NCBI GenBank assembly: GCA_000611775.1
Contig: KK106984.1
Location: 3,133,088-3,197,087 of the forward strand
Source: Umbilicaria muhlenbergii
Taxonomy: Eukaryota > Ascomycota > Lecanoromycetes > Umbilicariales > Umbilicariaceae
Length of the DNA stretch: 64,000 bases
Reading direction: 5' to 3'
Shown piece by piece: positions 11,130 through 24,189 of this stretch (positions are counted from its first letter, which is position 1; each line of letters opens with the position of its first letter). The position numbers and the translations under genes are program-made. The notes under the pieces are model-generated. The model was given only the letters and a program-made list of their open reading frames with translations. It made no database searches and had not been told where the DNA came from.

Positions 11130-14100
11130 TGTAACAGGTGATGTCATAATGACTGAAGTGATATTATCATTCAATGAATTATAAGTATGATTCAATGAAT
11201 TAAGCAAGATTCAATGAACTATCATGATCATATAATGAACTTAAGGTTAAGATCAAGTGAGGAAATCAGTAGTCATAAATTTAAGAAATTACATTTAATA
11301 TATGAGTTGAGCATAAACTTCTAACTATGAATCTACCTGTGATTATATAAATTATAAGAGACTTATGTGCTCAGCATGCTCATCATGCTCATCACAGTGA
11401 GCAAGGTGAGCAACATGATGTAACACTTCATGCTCATCATGCTCAACAGGTGAGCAAGGTGAGCAGTATCACATGTACACTCACACTGTGTACTTTGCTA
11501 ATATTATAGTGCAGGAGCTTTAACATTAACTTTTCTCTTAAGGTTTTTGTTCTTGAAAATTTAAACATCTTCATGTCTTCTTTCTGAGTGCAAAAGAAAC
11601 TGAACTTCTCTCAATGATGTTGTAATCTTTTTCACAAGCTCAACCTCACTCCTTCTGTCATGTGATCATGTAGATGATGCATTGATAATGTGAAAGATTA
11701 CTGTGTAAATGATGATTTTGAAAAGTGTGTCATTTATATTCAAACTGAGAAGTCCTGTAACCTTTCTTTTAATAGTGCTGACTGAGAAAAGGTGAAAGTT
11801 GAATTGATTTCTCTGAAGGAAAAGACTTCTGCTGCTGAGGAAATAATTACTGAGGTGTCAGCTAAGTTAATCTGTTTGTGCAAACAGAAAAGACTGTTGC
11901 AACACTGTCAGAAAGACTTTATCTCTCATGAGTTTATAAACATTGAAGAGCTGAAGGTGAAGAAAAGTAAGTAAGTAGAAGCTTCAACTTCAACTGTTAC
12001 TTTTAAACTTTTCAACTTCTCAGCATTGAATGACTTTTGAGGTTCAGGTTTTGTTGTCAGAACTGATGTAACTTCACTGCATAATGAGTAAAATTTTCTT
12101 CTGATTCTCATGTGTTTCCTGCTGTGTTGTAATCTTTTCACTTGATTAAGTAATAAAGCTCATCATTAACTTCTTGTTGATTTAAAATTTCCTTTACCTT
12201 GAACTCAACATCTTGACTCTTCAGGTTGATCTTTGATGAATTCATTTACAACAGTATTTCTGAATCTGCTGATTCAAGTAGAAATATATGAAATACTGAG
12301 TGTATCTGCATGAATGATGAAAGTTTAAGTTCATAATTGACACTTTCTTTCTTCTTTACAATCTGAAAAGGTTTTAGCTTCTTGTGATTCAATTTATTGC
12401 TTAATCATGTTGTCTTGATGTTGTGCTGTAGAAGGTATACTTTACTCTTTTTTTTAAGAGTAAATTCTTTATCTCTTTTCTTATTATGATATACTGCTGA
12501 TCTTTTCAAGGCAAATTTTATGTTTCATTATAATTCCTTATGAAGGTCCTTTAATCAGTTCACTCATACTTTCACTTTTTATGCTATGATTTTTAACCCT
12601 CTTACTTTGTTCATAGGTGAGTTGAACCTGTAATTAATGTAAAATGATGATACCCTCATGAATTCTGTCATCACTGTGTTATAAGTTAATTAAGTTATCA
12701 GTAAGAGTTCTACTCAATTGATTTACTGATAATTAACATAGCAGCGCAAGTACTGTTTTAATGTTTAATTTAATCATTCAGTCTGTTCATTCATCTGAGG
12801 GTGATATGCTGTGAATAGCTTATGATGAATCCTTAATTGATTCACTAATGATTTTCAAAACTTAAAAGTGAAGAGTTTATCTTTATCTGAGATTATTTCT
12901 TTCAGCAGCTCATGATTGACTGTTATGATTTTTAAAAATGTGTATATTAATTCTTCTGCTGATGATAATTCCTTATAAGGTATGAAGTATTCATACTTCA
13001 TAAGTTAATCTGTTATTATGAGGATCACATTATATAACACTTTCATCAGTGATTCCTTTGATTGTGGTAGCTTTACTATGAAGTTCAATGTGATGCTTGA
13101 TCATGATCATGATGATGTTGATGATGACTTCAACAATTCATATGATTTATGTCACTCAGCTTTATTTTTTCAGCATGTGTCAAATTTTTAAATGATCTCT
13201 TCAACTTTTTTCCTCATGCATGAGAAATAATACATTTTAATGAGTTGTTTCACTGTTTTGTTGATTTTCTGATGATCATTCATTTTGCTGAAATGACTTT
13301 CTTTTATCAGTGCTTCTCTCAAGCTGACTGAGACATAAATTAAGCTTTAAAAAAGTAAGAGATCTTCTTGCTCTTTAAAGTTTTCATGATCATTAATATT
13401 CTGAAGAACCTGTTGTGTTAACTTGTCATTCTTTAACACTTTTCAGACTTGTTTCTTGAAAATGTTGTCTTCAACTTTTATCATAAAGTTGACTTCTTGA
13501 TTATAAGTTATCCTATCTTGCTCATCCTCCTGAAAGATAACTTAATTCATGATTGATTTCTCTTGCAGATAATCAGCTCATCTGCTGAGAATATTCACTT
13601 TAACATTCTCTGATCTCTTTTGATAATGAATTTTGAAGTTATACTGTGATAATTCTTCTGATCAATGAACCTGTCTCTGATTTAAGATTTTCATTGTCAT
13701 AAAGTATAACAGATTCTTATGATTTGAATATACTTAAACCTCATACTTTGATCCTTCAAGATATACATGTCATTGTTTGAATGCATCAACAATAATTAAC
13801 AACTCCTTGTCATGTATCTTGTAACTCTGTTCAGCACTTAAAAGCTTTCATGAGTAGTAAGTTACTGATCTCAGATATTTCTTATCATCTGATTGATTAA
13901 TGCATGCTCTTATAACTTCATCTGACGTGTTCATCTTGAGCGTAATAAGTTTCTCAGGGTTGAAACTCATAAGAATTGATTATGATGTGAAGTGCTTCTT
14001 CAGCTCTTTGAAGAATCTTTGTGCTTCAGTAAATTAAATAAACTTTCAGTCTTTCTTTATCAACTCTATTAGAGGTGCTGTGATTTTAAAATATTTCTTG

Positions 14101-17100
14101 ATAAACTTTTTATAGAAGTTTGCAAAGTTTAGAAAGGATTGTACTTCCTTAACACTTATCAGAACTGATCATTCAATCATGAAATTAATTTTTTTCAAGT
14201 TCATCTGTAAGTCTTTTAATGTGATGATGAATTCAAGGAACTGAACTTCTTTAACATGAAAAAGACTCTTCTTAAACTTAACTCACAAGTCAGCATTCTT
14301 TAATGCTTGTAGAACTTTTTAAACATGTTCAACATGCTGTTCTTTCATTTTTGAGTATATCAGTATGTTGTTGAGGTAGATGATCATGAACTGATTTAAA
14401 TACTGTCACAAAACATTGTTGATAAAGGCCTGAAAAGTTGCAGGGGCATTGATTAATTTAAACAATATTATCAAGTACTCATACAGCTCTGAGCATGTTC
14501 AAAATGCTGTTTTTTATTCATCACCTTCTTTTATTCACATCTGGTTGAATACCTCTGAAATGTTGAACTACATGAATCATTACACTCCTTGAAATCTGTC
14601 CTGCAGTTTTGACACAAGCGGCAGTGAGTAACTGTTTTTTATCATTATGTTGTTTAGTGCCCTGTAGTTGACACACAATCTCAATGATTCATCAGATTTT
14701 GAGACAAACAATATTAAATATTCAGCTGAAGACTGAGATTCTTGAATAAATTCTTTTCATAAGTTCTTCTTTAAATATTCTCACAATGCATTTAACTTCT
14801 GAGGTGACAATGAGTAGATAAGTTGCTTCATCAGTTTGCAATCTTTCATGATCTTGATTTCATGATCTTATTTTTAATATTTCAGCAAGACGTCCTGTTC
14901 CTTTACTGCTGTAAACAACTCTTTGAAGTCTTTGTATTCTTTAGGGATAAATAACTTGATAATAAGGTCTCAGTCATCATTGACTCACTTAATTCACAAT
15001 ATTTTTGCATCAGAATTCTTTAACTCCTCATGCATCTCTTCTGCTGTCATAGTGAAGACTTTCACTCCTTCAGGTGATTTCAGGACTGAATATAACTTCA
15101 TGAAAGTACTGCTCTTCATGAAGTATATTTTATTCTCAGTTTAATTAATCATCAGATTGATCTTCTGAAGTTAAAATATACTTAAGACTATATCACTTCC
15201 TGACTGCTTCATGATGTCAAAACTGATTTTTTCTCAGTGTCAACTCAACTGAATGAATATCAAGATCATTTCTTCATTCATGAGTTTATTGTTATGTTTC
15301 ATAAGAGTTTCATTAAATTTTTAAAGCAAGTAAGGATTTTGCTTCTTCTGAACTTTGATTCTCTTTTTCATGATGAATCATGAGTTTATGAAGTTCTCTG
15401 TACAGTCACTGTTTATTAACAGTCAAGTTGAGTGATCTTTCACTTTAACTTAAACATGAAAGTTGTTCACATCTGCTGTGACAGTGATTTCTTTAGCAAT
15501 CATGTCTTCTGAAGGTTTTAAAATAAGTGTCTTCAGAAGTCTCTGACCTGAAGGGCCTTTTAGTTTTTTGAATTAAAAAGAAGGAACCCTAGGTTCTTCT
15601 TTATATATTTAAAGTCTTCAGGTTTAACTTTCTTGTCTGAATATTGTACTGAATTCAGCTTTAAGTATTTGCTTCAGAGTTCTCAAACTTTCATCCTCAA
15701 CTTCCTTGAGATGTGAGCTTCATCAAGGGTAACATATTCTTCTTCAGTGATGAACTTGAAACCTTTTGATGAAGTTTTTTTAATTATGTTTTAATAATTC
15801 ATGTCCTTGACTTCTTCCTTCTGAGTGAATGCATTCTTAATCATTCACAGGATACATTCTTGCAACAAGCTCACATGTTCTTTGTTGTTCTCAGGAGACT
15901 TCTTCATGAGATTGAACATTTTCTTATAAATTTTCAATCACTGTTCTTCACAGGTGAATGCTCAGATGTCATCATTTTTTTTCATGAATTCTCTTGAATC
16001 TTTGAAGTCTGCTACTTTCATGAAGTCTTCTTCATCACTGAATGAAGACATGACATCATTGCTGTTAATGTAATTTCCTTCTTGACTGAATTGATCACAT
16101 CAGTTTTACTGTTTCTTTAAAATGGTGATCAAGCTCATCTGAAAAGTCATGATGTAATCTCTTATTCCTTTTCATTGACATGAGAATCATTCAAAGTCAT
16201 CTTTGTCACTCTGATGTATCTGATAAGCATCATTGTAACATGCTGTTTAAAACATAATGTTATGTTCTTTCCTGCTCTTTACTTCTTGCATGATGATGTA
16301 TGTTTTTCTGAGTTGAACAGTTTTTCCTGAGACTCAACAGTCATGAGCAAAGTGCCTCAGCTTTTCACAGTTATAACAGTTGTTTTCATGAGTTTCTTCT
16401 TTCTTGCTTAAGTTGTTCTTTCACTGAAAATGGTTTTTTCAAACTACTGTATCAATTTCCATGAGTTGAGGCTTATAGTAGGGTTTGTCATTATATTGTT
16501 GTTCATGATTCTTTTCAATCTTTTGAGGTATGAGAATCTTATGACTCTTTTTTAAACTTCATTCATAAGCTCAGTTGTTGATGATGATCAATCATTTGAT
16601 CATTTTTGAAAGCATGACAGAGTGTTTCACTCTTAAGATCTCATCCTTTATCACATCCTTCAATCCCTTGTAATATTGCGCTGTCAAAGCAATATTATCT
16701 CAATTCATATGTGAGGTGAGTCTTTGAAAATTTGTTATATATGTAGCAGCTGCTTCTTTCTGCTGAATGTTATAAATTTTTCACTTTGCTGTTCTCTTTT
16801 TATTAATTATTTTAAACATTATCCTTATCTGCTTCTTGAATTCCTTTAATTCATGAAAGATTTCATTAGTCAGGTCATCTTGATCTTCACTTTTATTATC
16901 AAGGTAATCTTGAAGAATAAGTTTAAATCAGTTCAAAGCATCTGACCTCAGGAATGAAGAGGTGAACAACACTTTCTCTGATTTCAACATGAACAGAGAC
17001 TTGTTGAATCACAAGTAAGTATCAAGTTGAGTGAGAAATGAGTTTAGCATTCTTCTCTCATCAAGAAACTTATTCAGTAACAGGATCTTAATTCAGATTA

Positions 17101-17610
17101 CTTTATCAAAGAATTATACTGTGACTGATTGACCTTTATCAGTGAAAGCAGACATCATGAGACTGATGAGTCAGTTCATTGCATGACTGATACTCTGTAA
17201 GTTGATGCTCAAAATGTAACAGGTGATGTCATAATGATCAGAGTGATATTATTATTCAATGAATTATAAGTATGATTCAATGAACTAGACAAGGTTCAAT
17301 GAATTATCATGATCATATAATGAACTTAAAGTTAAGACCAAGTGAGGAAATCAGTAATCATAAATTTAAGAGATTGCATTTAATACATGAGTTGAGCATG
17401 AGCTTTTAACTATGAATCTACCTGTGATTATATAAACTATAGAAGACTTATGTGCTCAGTGTGCTCATCATGCTCATCATGATGAGCAAGGTGAGCAACA
17501 TGATGTAACACTTCATGCTCATCATGCTTGACAGGTGAGCAAGGTGAGCAGTATCATGTGTACATTTACATTGTGTACTTTGCTAATATTATAGTGTGAG
17601 AGTCTTAACA
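11130..17610 (-). mobile_element. E1: complete-length family A Ty3/Gypsy chromovirus, broken, nested in E2
   Basis: About 6.5 kb, transcribed leftward. The LTRs are 11130-11525 (3') and 17215-17610 (5'), 396 bp each, with TG...CA ends. An exact 5-bp duplication agatt lies at 11125-11129 and 17611-17615. Parts in minus order: gag about 17210-16200 with a CCHC knuckle near 16385-16325, protease about 15650-15300, RT about 15000-14300, RNase H about 14000-13500, integrase about 13500-12350, chromodomain about 12210-12060. By eye the LTRs differ at roughly three dozen positions, nearly all transitions. Because the block is hypermutated, that divergence overstates age. Structure is whole from end to end, but the reading frames are broken in many places. 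Confidence 0.92.
11792..11974 (+). CDS. Antisense coiled-coil-like ORF carried by E1
   Basis: 60 codons on the strand opposite to gag-pol, between the chromodomain region and the 3' LTR. The sequence is Lys/Glu-rich and helical (SLKEKTSAAEEIITEVSAK, then LCKQKRLLQH). A matching ORF sits at the same place in E2 (17661-17843). I recall similar coiled-coil tails of the R/K-Q-K-R-x-L-L type in repetitive hypothetical proteins of ascomycetes, often after a CxxC motif; that is memory and has not been searched. It may be passenger coding DNA of the element family. It is a remnant in a fossil, not a working gene. Confidence 0.4.
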   Translation: MKVELISLKEKTSAAEEIITEVSAKLICLCKQKRLLQHCQKDFISHEFINIEELKVKKSK

Positions 17611-17660
17611 AGATTAAAAAGTTCTGCAATCTTTCTTTTAATAGTGCTGACTGAGAAAAG

Positions 17661-17843
17661 GTGAAAGCTGAATTAATTTCTCTGAAGGAAAAGACTTCTG
17701 CTGCTGAGGAAATAATTGCTGAGACGTCAGCTAAGTTAGTCTGTTTGTGTAAACAGAAAAGACTGTTGCAACATCATCAAAAAGACTTCATCTCTCATGA
17801 GTTTATGAACATTAAAGAGTTGAAGGTGAAGGAGAGTAAGTAA
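17661..17843 (+). CDS. Antisense coiled-coil-like ORF, E2 counterpart
   Basis: 60 codons matching the E1 ORF at 11792-11974 over its whole length, with conserved SLKEKTSAAEEII, LCKQKRLLQH and KDFISHEF. It begins just after the E1 insertion point, so E1 landed within the 5' part of this antisense unit. Being open in two separately mutated copies is weak evidence of past coding. Confidence 0.4.
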   Translation: MKAELISLKEKTSAAEEIIAETSAKLVCLCKQKRLLQHHQKDFISHEFMNIKELKVKESK

Positions 17844-20800
17844 GTGAAAACTTCAACTTCAACTGTTACTTCTGAACTTTTTAACTTCTCAGTGTTGAAT
17901 GACCTCTGAGGTTCAGGTTTCATTGTTGAAATTGATATAATTTTGCTGCATAATGAGTAAGATTCTTTTTTAATTCTCATGTGTTTCCTGCTGTGTCATA
18001 TTCTTTTCACTTAATTAAGTAATGAAGCTCATCATCAACTTCCTGTTGATTCAGAATTTCCTCTACCTCAAACTCAGCATTTTAACTCTTCAGGTTGATC
18101 TTTGATGAATTCATCTATAATGATGTTTTCAGATCTGCTGATTCAAGTAGAAATATGTGAAATACTGAGTGTATTCACATGAATGATGAAAGTTTAAATT
18201 CATAGTTGACACTTTCTTTCTTCTTCACAATCTGAAAAGGTTTTAGCTTCTTGTGATTCAATTTATTACTTGATCATGTTGTCTTGATGTTGCATTATAA
18301 AAGATATACTTTACTCTTCTCTTCAAGAGTAAGTCTTTTATCTCTTCTCTTATTATAATATACTGCTGATCTTTTCAAGACAAATTTTATGTTTCATTGT
18401 AGTTTCTTATGAAGGTTTTTTAATTGATTCACTCATATTTTCACTTTCTGTGTTATGACTTTCAACTCTTTTACTTCATTCATAGATGAGTTGAATCTGT
18501 AATTAATGTAAAATGATGATATCTTCATGAATTTCATTGTTGCTGTGTTATAAGTTAATTAAGCTATCAGTAAGAGTTCTACTCAATTGATTTGTTGATA
18601 ATTAACATAGCAGTGCAAGTACTGTTTTAATGTTTAATTTAATCATTCAGTCTGCTCATTCATCTGAGGATGATATGCTGTGAACAGCTTATGATGAATC
18701 TTTAGTTGATTCACTAATGATTTTTAAAACTTGAAGTGAAAAGTTTATCTCTGTCTGAGATTATTTCTTCTGACAGTTCATGATTGACTGTTATGATTTT
18801 TAAAAATGTGTATATTAATTCTTCTGCTGATGATGACTTCTTGTAAAGTATGAAGTATTCATACTTCATAAGTTGATCTGTTATGACAAGTATTGCATTG
18901 TATAATACTTTCATCAGTGATTCCTTTGACTGTGATAGTTTTACTATGAAGTTCAATGTGATGCTTGATCATGATTGTGATGATGTTGATGATGACTTCA
19001 ACAATTCATATGATTTATGTCACTCAGCTTTGTTTTTTTAACATATGTCACATTTTCAAATGATCCCTTCAACTTTTTTCCTCATGCATGAGAAATAATA
19101 CATCTTAATGAGTCATTTCACTGTTTTGTTGATTCTCTGATGATCATTCATTTTACTGAAATGACTTTCTTTTATCAGTGCTTCTCTTAAGCTGATTGAG
19201 ACATAAATTAAGTTTTAAAAAAGTAAGAGGTCTTCTTGCTTTTTAAAGCTTTCATGATCATTAATATTCTGAAGAATTTGTTGTGTTAACTTGTCATTCT
19301 TCAACACTTTTCAGACTTGTTTCTTGAAAATGTTGTCTTCAACTTTTATCATAAAGTTGACTTTTTAATTGTAGGTTATTCTACCTTGCTCATCCTCTCA
19401 GAGGATAACTTAATTCATGACTGATTTCTTTTATAAATAATCAGCTCATCTGTTGAAAGTGTTCACTTTAACATTCTCTGATTCTTTTTAATAATGAATC
19501 TTGAAGTTGTACTGTGACAATTCTTCTGATCAACAAACCTGTCTCTGATTTAAGATTTTCATTGTTGTAAAGTATAACAGATTCTTATGATCTGAATATA
19601 CTTAAACCTCATGCTTTGATTCCTTGAGATATACATGTCATTGCTTGAATGCATCAACAATAATTAACAACTCCTTATCATGTATCTTGTAACTCTGTTC
19701 AGCACTTAAAAGCTTTCATGAGTAATAAATTATTAATCACAGACATCTCTTATCATTTGACTGATTAATGCATGCTTTTATAACTCCGTCTGACGTGTTC
19801 ATCTTGAGCGTAATAAGTTTCTCAGGGTTGAAACTCATGAGAATTAATTATGATGTGAAGTGCTTCTTCAGTTCTTTGAAGGATTTCTGTGCTTCAGTAA
19901 ATCAAATAAACTTTCAGTCTTTTTTTATCAACTCTGTTAAAGGTGCTGTGATTTTAAAATATTTCTTGATAAACTTCTTATAGAAGTTTGCAAAGCTTAG
20001 GAAGAATTATACTTCCTTAATGTTTATCAGAACTGATCATTCAATCATGAAATTAATTTTTTTCAAGTTCATCTGTAAGCCTTCTGATGTGATGATGAAT
20101 TCAAGGAATTAAACTTCTTTAACATGAAAAAGACTCTTCTCAGGCTTAACTTGCAGGTCAGCGTCCTTTAACACTTGTAAAACTTTTTAAACATGTTCAA
20201 CATGCTGTTCTTTTATTTTTGAGTATATCAATATGTCATTGAGGTAGATGATCATGAACTGATTTAAATACTGTCACAAAATGTTGTTGATGAAAGCCTG
20301 AAAAGTTGCAGGGGTGTTGATTAATCTGAATGACATTACCAAGTACTCATATAACTCTGAGTGTGTTTGAAACACTGTTTTTCATTCATCATCTTCTTTT
20401 ATTCACATCTGGTTGAATGCCTCTGAAATGTTGAACTTCATAAATCATTATACTTCCTGAAATCTGTTCTGCAGTTTTGACATGAGTGATAGTGAGTAAC
20501 TGTTCTTTATTATTATGTTGTTTAGTGCCCTGTAGTTGACACACAACCTCAATGATTCATCAGATTTTGGGACAAACAATATTAGATATTCAGCTGAAGA
20601 CTGAGATTTTTAAATAAATTATTTTCATAAGTTCTCCTTTAAATATTCTCACAATGCATTTAACTTCTGAGGTGACAATGAGTATATGAGTTGCTTTGTC
20701 AGTTTGCAACCTTTCATGATCTTGATTTCATGATCTCATTCTTGATGTTTCAGCAAGGTGTTTTATTTCTTTATTGCTGTAAACAGTTCTTCAAAGTCTT

Positions 20801-21483
20801 TGTATTCTTTAGGAATAAATAACTTGATAATAAGATCTCAGTCATCATTGACTCATCTAGTTCATAATATCTTTGTGTCAGGATTTTTTAACTCCTCATG
20901 CATCTCTTCTGCTGTTATAGTGAAGACTTTCACTCCTTCAGGTGATTTCAGGATTGAATATAACTTCATGAAAATACTGCTCTTCATGAAGTATATTTCA
21001 TTCTTAATTTAATTAATCATCAGATTGATCTTCTGAAGTTAAAATATGCTTAAAATTATATCACTTCCTGACTGCTTCATAATGTTGAAACTGATTTTTT
21101 CTCAGTGTCAACTCAACTGAATGAATATCAGGATCATTTCTTCATTCATGAGTTTATTGTTGTGTTTCATAAGGATTTCATTAAACTTTTAAAGTAAGTA
21201 AGGATTTTGCTTCTTCTGAACTTTGATTCTCTTTTTCATGATGAATTATGAGTTTATGAAGTTCTCTGTACAGTCACTGTTTATTAACAGTCAAGTTGAG
21301 TGATCTTTCACTTTAACTCAAACATGAAAGTTGTTCACATCTGCTGTAACAGTGATTTCTTTAGCAATCATGTCTTTTAAAGGCTTTGAAATAAGTATCT
21401 TCAGAAGCCTCTGACCTGAAGGGCCTTTTAATTTTTTGAATTAAAAGAAAGAAACTTTAAGTTCTCTTTTATATATTTAAAGT

Positions 21484-22168
21484 TAGGGTGACCGCCAGGA
21501 TGAGAGTCTCAGTTCAGAATCACAGGACAGAACAGAATGAGATAAGACATGAGATCAAACAGTAGTTTCATCCTCTGAGACTGAGATGAGAGTCCTGTCC
21601 CGTCCCATCCTGTGGTCTCAGCAGGATCCCGGTCACGTGACTTCTTATATATGACTGTCAGTGGTTTTGGGACACGGGAAAAGGAAAAATGACTTTCAAA
21701 ATCACTTCAATGATGGCCTCAATGACGGCCTCAAAAAACAGCTTTCAAAACAGCTTCAACAACAGCCTCAAAAAATGACTTGCAAAACAGCTTCAACAAT
21801 AGCTTCAAAAAACAGCTTTCAAAACAGCTTTCAAAATATGACTGAGAGTCAGTGAACTGATTGTTACATGATGTTGAGATTCAAATCAACAGTTCTAATG
21901 ATTCAATGTAATGATTTATGATTCAATGTAAACTGATGACTCCTTAAATGACATCTAACTTAATGTGATACTGTATCAAGCCTCTTTAGGTTAAGCTTAA
22001 GTTATTGTCATCATGACATATCAATAGTGTCAGGATAATAAAACTATTCTCATCTCATCCTGTCAATGAGATCAGAACTGAACTGAAAATTCATCATCAA
22101 GATGAAACAGGATCAGGATGAGACAGGGATTAAAAATTTAATCCTGTTTCATCTCAACAGTCATCATA
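21484..22168 (+). mobile_element. hAT-like non-autonomous element, copy 2 (mutated)
   Basis: 685 bp inside E2, flanked by an exact 8-bp duplication tttaaagt (21476-21483 and 22169-22176). The empty site survives in sister element E1 near 15605-15625, where atatatttaaagtcttcagg is uninterrupted. The left end is tagggtgaccgcc; the right end tcatcata is a mutated version of the other terminus. It aligns with copy 1 in reverse orientation over nearly the whole length, but most CpGs are lost through transitions. A 64-codon ORF (21661-21855) is only the internal minisatellite read through. Confidence 0.87.
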
Positions 22169-24189
22169 TTTAAAGTCTTCAGGTTTGACTTTCTTGTCTG
22201 AATATCATATTGAATTCAGCTTTAAGTATTCACTTCAGAGTTCTTAAACTTTTATCCTCAACTTCCTTGAGATGTGAGCTTCATTAAGGGTAATGTACTC
22301 TTCTTTAGTGATGAACTTAAAACCTTTTGATGAAGTTTTCTTGATTATATTTTAATAATTCATGTCTCTGACTTCTCTCTTTTGAGTGAATATGTTTTTA
22401 ATCATTCACAGGATGTGTTCTTGCAACAGATTCACATATTCTTCATCATTCTCAGGAGACTTCTTTATGAGATTGAATACTTTTTTATAAGTTTTCAACC
22501 ACTGTTCTTCACAGGTGAATGCTCAGATGTTATCATCTTTTTTCATGAACTTTTTTGAATCTTCAGAGTTTGTTACTTTCATGAAGTCTTCTTCATCACT
22601 GAATGAAGACATGATGTCATCACTGTCAACATAATTTTCTTCTTGATTGAATTAATCATGTCAGTTTTGCTGTTTCTTTAAAATGATGATCAAGCTCACC
22701 TGAGAAGTCATGACATAATCTTTTATTTCTTTTCATTAATGCAGGAATCATTCAGAGTCATCTTTGTCACTTTAATATATCTGACAAGTATCATTATAAT
22801 ATGTTGTTTAAAACATAATGTTATGTTCTTTCCTGCTCTTCACTTCTTGCATGGCAGTGTATGTTTTTCTGAGTTGAATAATTTTTCTGAGTTGAATAAT
22901 TTTTCCTGAGACTTAACAGTCATGAGCAAAGTACCTCAGCTTTCTGCAGTTATAACAATTGTTTTCATGAGTTCTCTCTTTCTTGCCTGAGCTGTTCTTT
23001 CACTGAAAATGGTTTTTTTGAATTATTGTATCAATTTTCATGAGTTGAGGCCTGTAGTAGAGTTTGTCATTGTATTGTCATTCATAATTCTTTTCAGCCC
23101 TTCAAGATATGAGAATCTTATGACTCTTTTTTAAACTTCATTCATAAGCTCAGTTGTTGATAATGATTAATTGTTTAATTATTTCTAAGAGCATGACAGA
23201 GTGTTCTGCTCTTGAGATCTCATCCTTTACCACGTCCTTCAATCTCTTGTAATATTGCGCCATCAAAGCAATATCATCTCAATTCATATGTGAGGTGAGT
23301 CTTTGAAAATTTGCAACATACATAGCAGCTGCTTCTTTCTGCTGAATATTATAAATTTCTCACTTTGCTGTTCTTTCTTCATTAATTGTTCTGAACATTA
23401 TTCTTATCTGTTTCTTGAACTCCTTTAAGTCATGAAAGATTTTATTAGTTAAGTCATTCTGATCTTCACTTTTATTATCAAGGTAGTCTCAGAGAATAGA
23501 TTTAAATCAGTTCAAAGCATTCAACTTCAGAAATGAAGAGGTGAACAACACTTTCTCTGATTTCAAAATGAATAAAGTCTTGTTGAATCACAGGTACATA
23601 TTAAGTTGAGTGAAGAACAAGTTTAACATTCTTCTCTCATCAAGAAACTTATTCAGTAACAGAATTTTAACTTAAATTACTTTGTTAAAGAGTTGTGCTG
23701 TGACTGACTGACTTCTCTCAGTGAAAGCAGACATCATGAGACTGATGAGTCAATTCATTGCATGACTGATACTCTGTAGGTTGATGCTCAAAGTGTAACA
23801 GGTGACATCATAATGACTGAAGTTATATTATCATTCAATGAACTATAAGTATGATTCAATAAACTAAACAAGATTCAATGAATTATCATGATCATATAAT
23901 GATCTTAAGGTTAAGACCAAGTGAGGGAATTAGTAGTCATAAACTTAAGAGATTGCATTTAATACATGAGTTGAGCATAAGCTCCTAACTATGAATTTAC
24001 CTGTGATTATATAAACTATAGAAGACTCATGTGCTCAGTGTACTCATCATGCTCATCATGATGAGCAAGGTGAGCAACATGATGTAACACTTTATGCTCA
24101 ACATGCTCAACAGGTGAGCAAGGTGAGCAGTATCATGTATACACTCACACTGCATACTTTGTTAATATTATAATGTGAGAGCCTTAACA

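Larger units (their letters stand above)
9432..24189 (-). mobile_element. E2: family A Ty3/Gypsy chromovirus, broken, with nested insertions
   Basis: Transcribed leftward. The 5' LTR is 23794-24189 and the 3' LTR is 9432-10908 (itself interrupted); both are of the TGTAACAGG...CCTTAACA type on the plus strand. Flanks cctgt (9427-9431) and cttat (24190-24194) match apart from C-to-T/G-to-A changes, and flanking family C DNA is continuous across the element, confirming the limits. Parts in minus order: gag about 23790-22850, zinc knuckle about 22985-22925, RT about 20860-20180, integrase about 19340-18220, chromodomain about 18080-17930. It carries element E1 (11130-17610), a solo LTR (9608-10683) and a hAT-type element (21484-22168). 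It is an inert fossil with many breaks. Confidence 0.88.

Noticed and set aside
9432-24189. Family A terminal repeats as a MITE or DNA transposon
   Set aside because: TG...CA ends, 5-bp duplications, two directly repeated copies flanking gag-pol, and solo copies identify them as LTRs.
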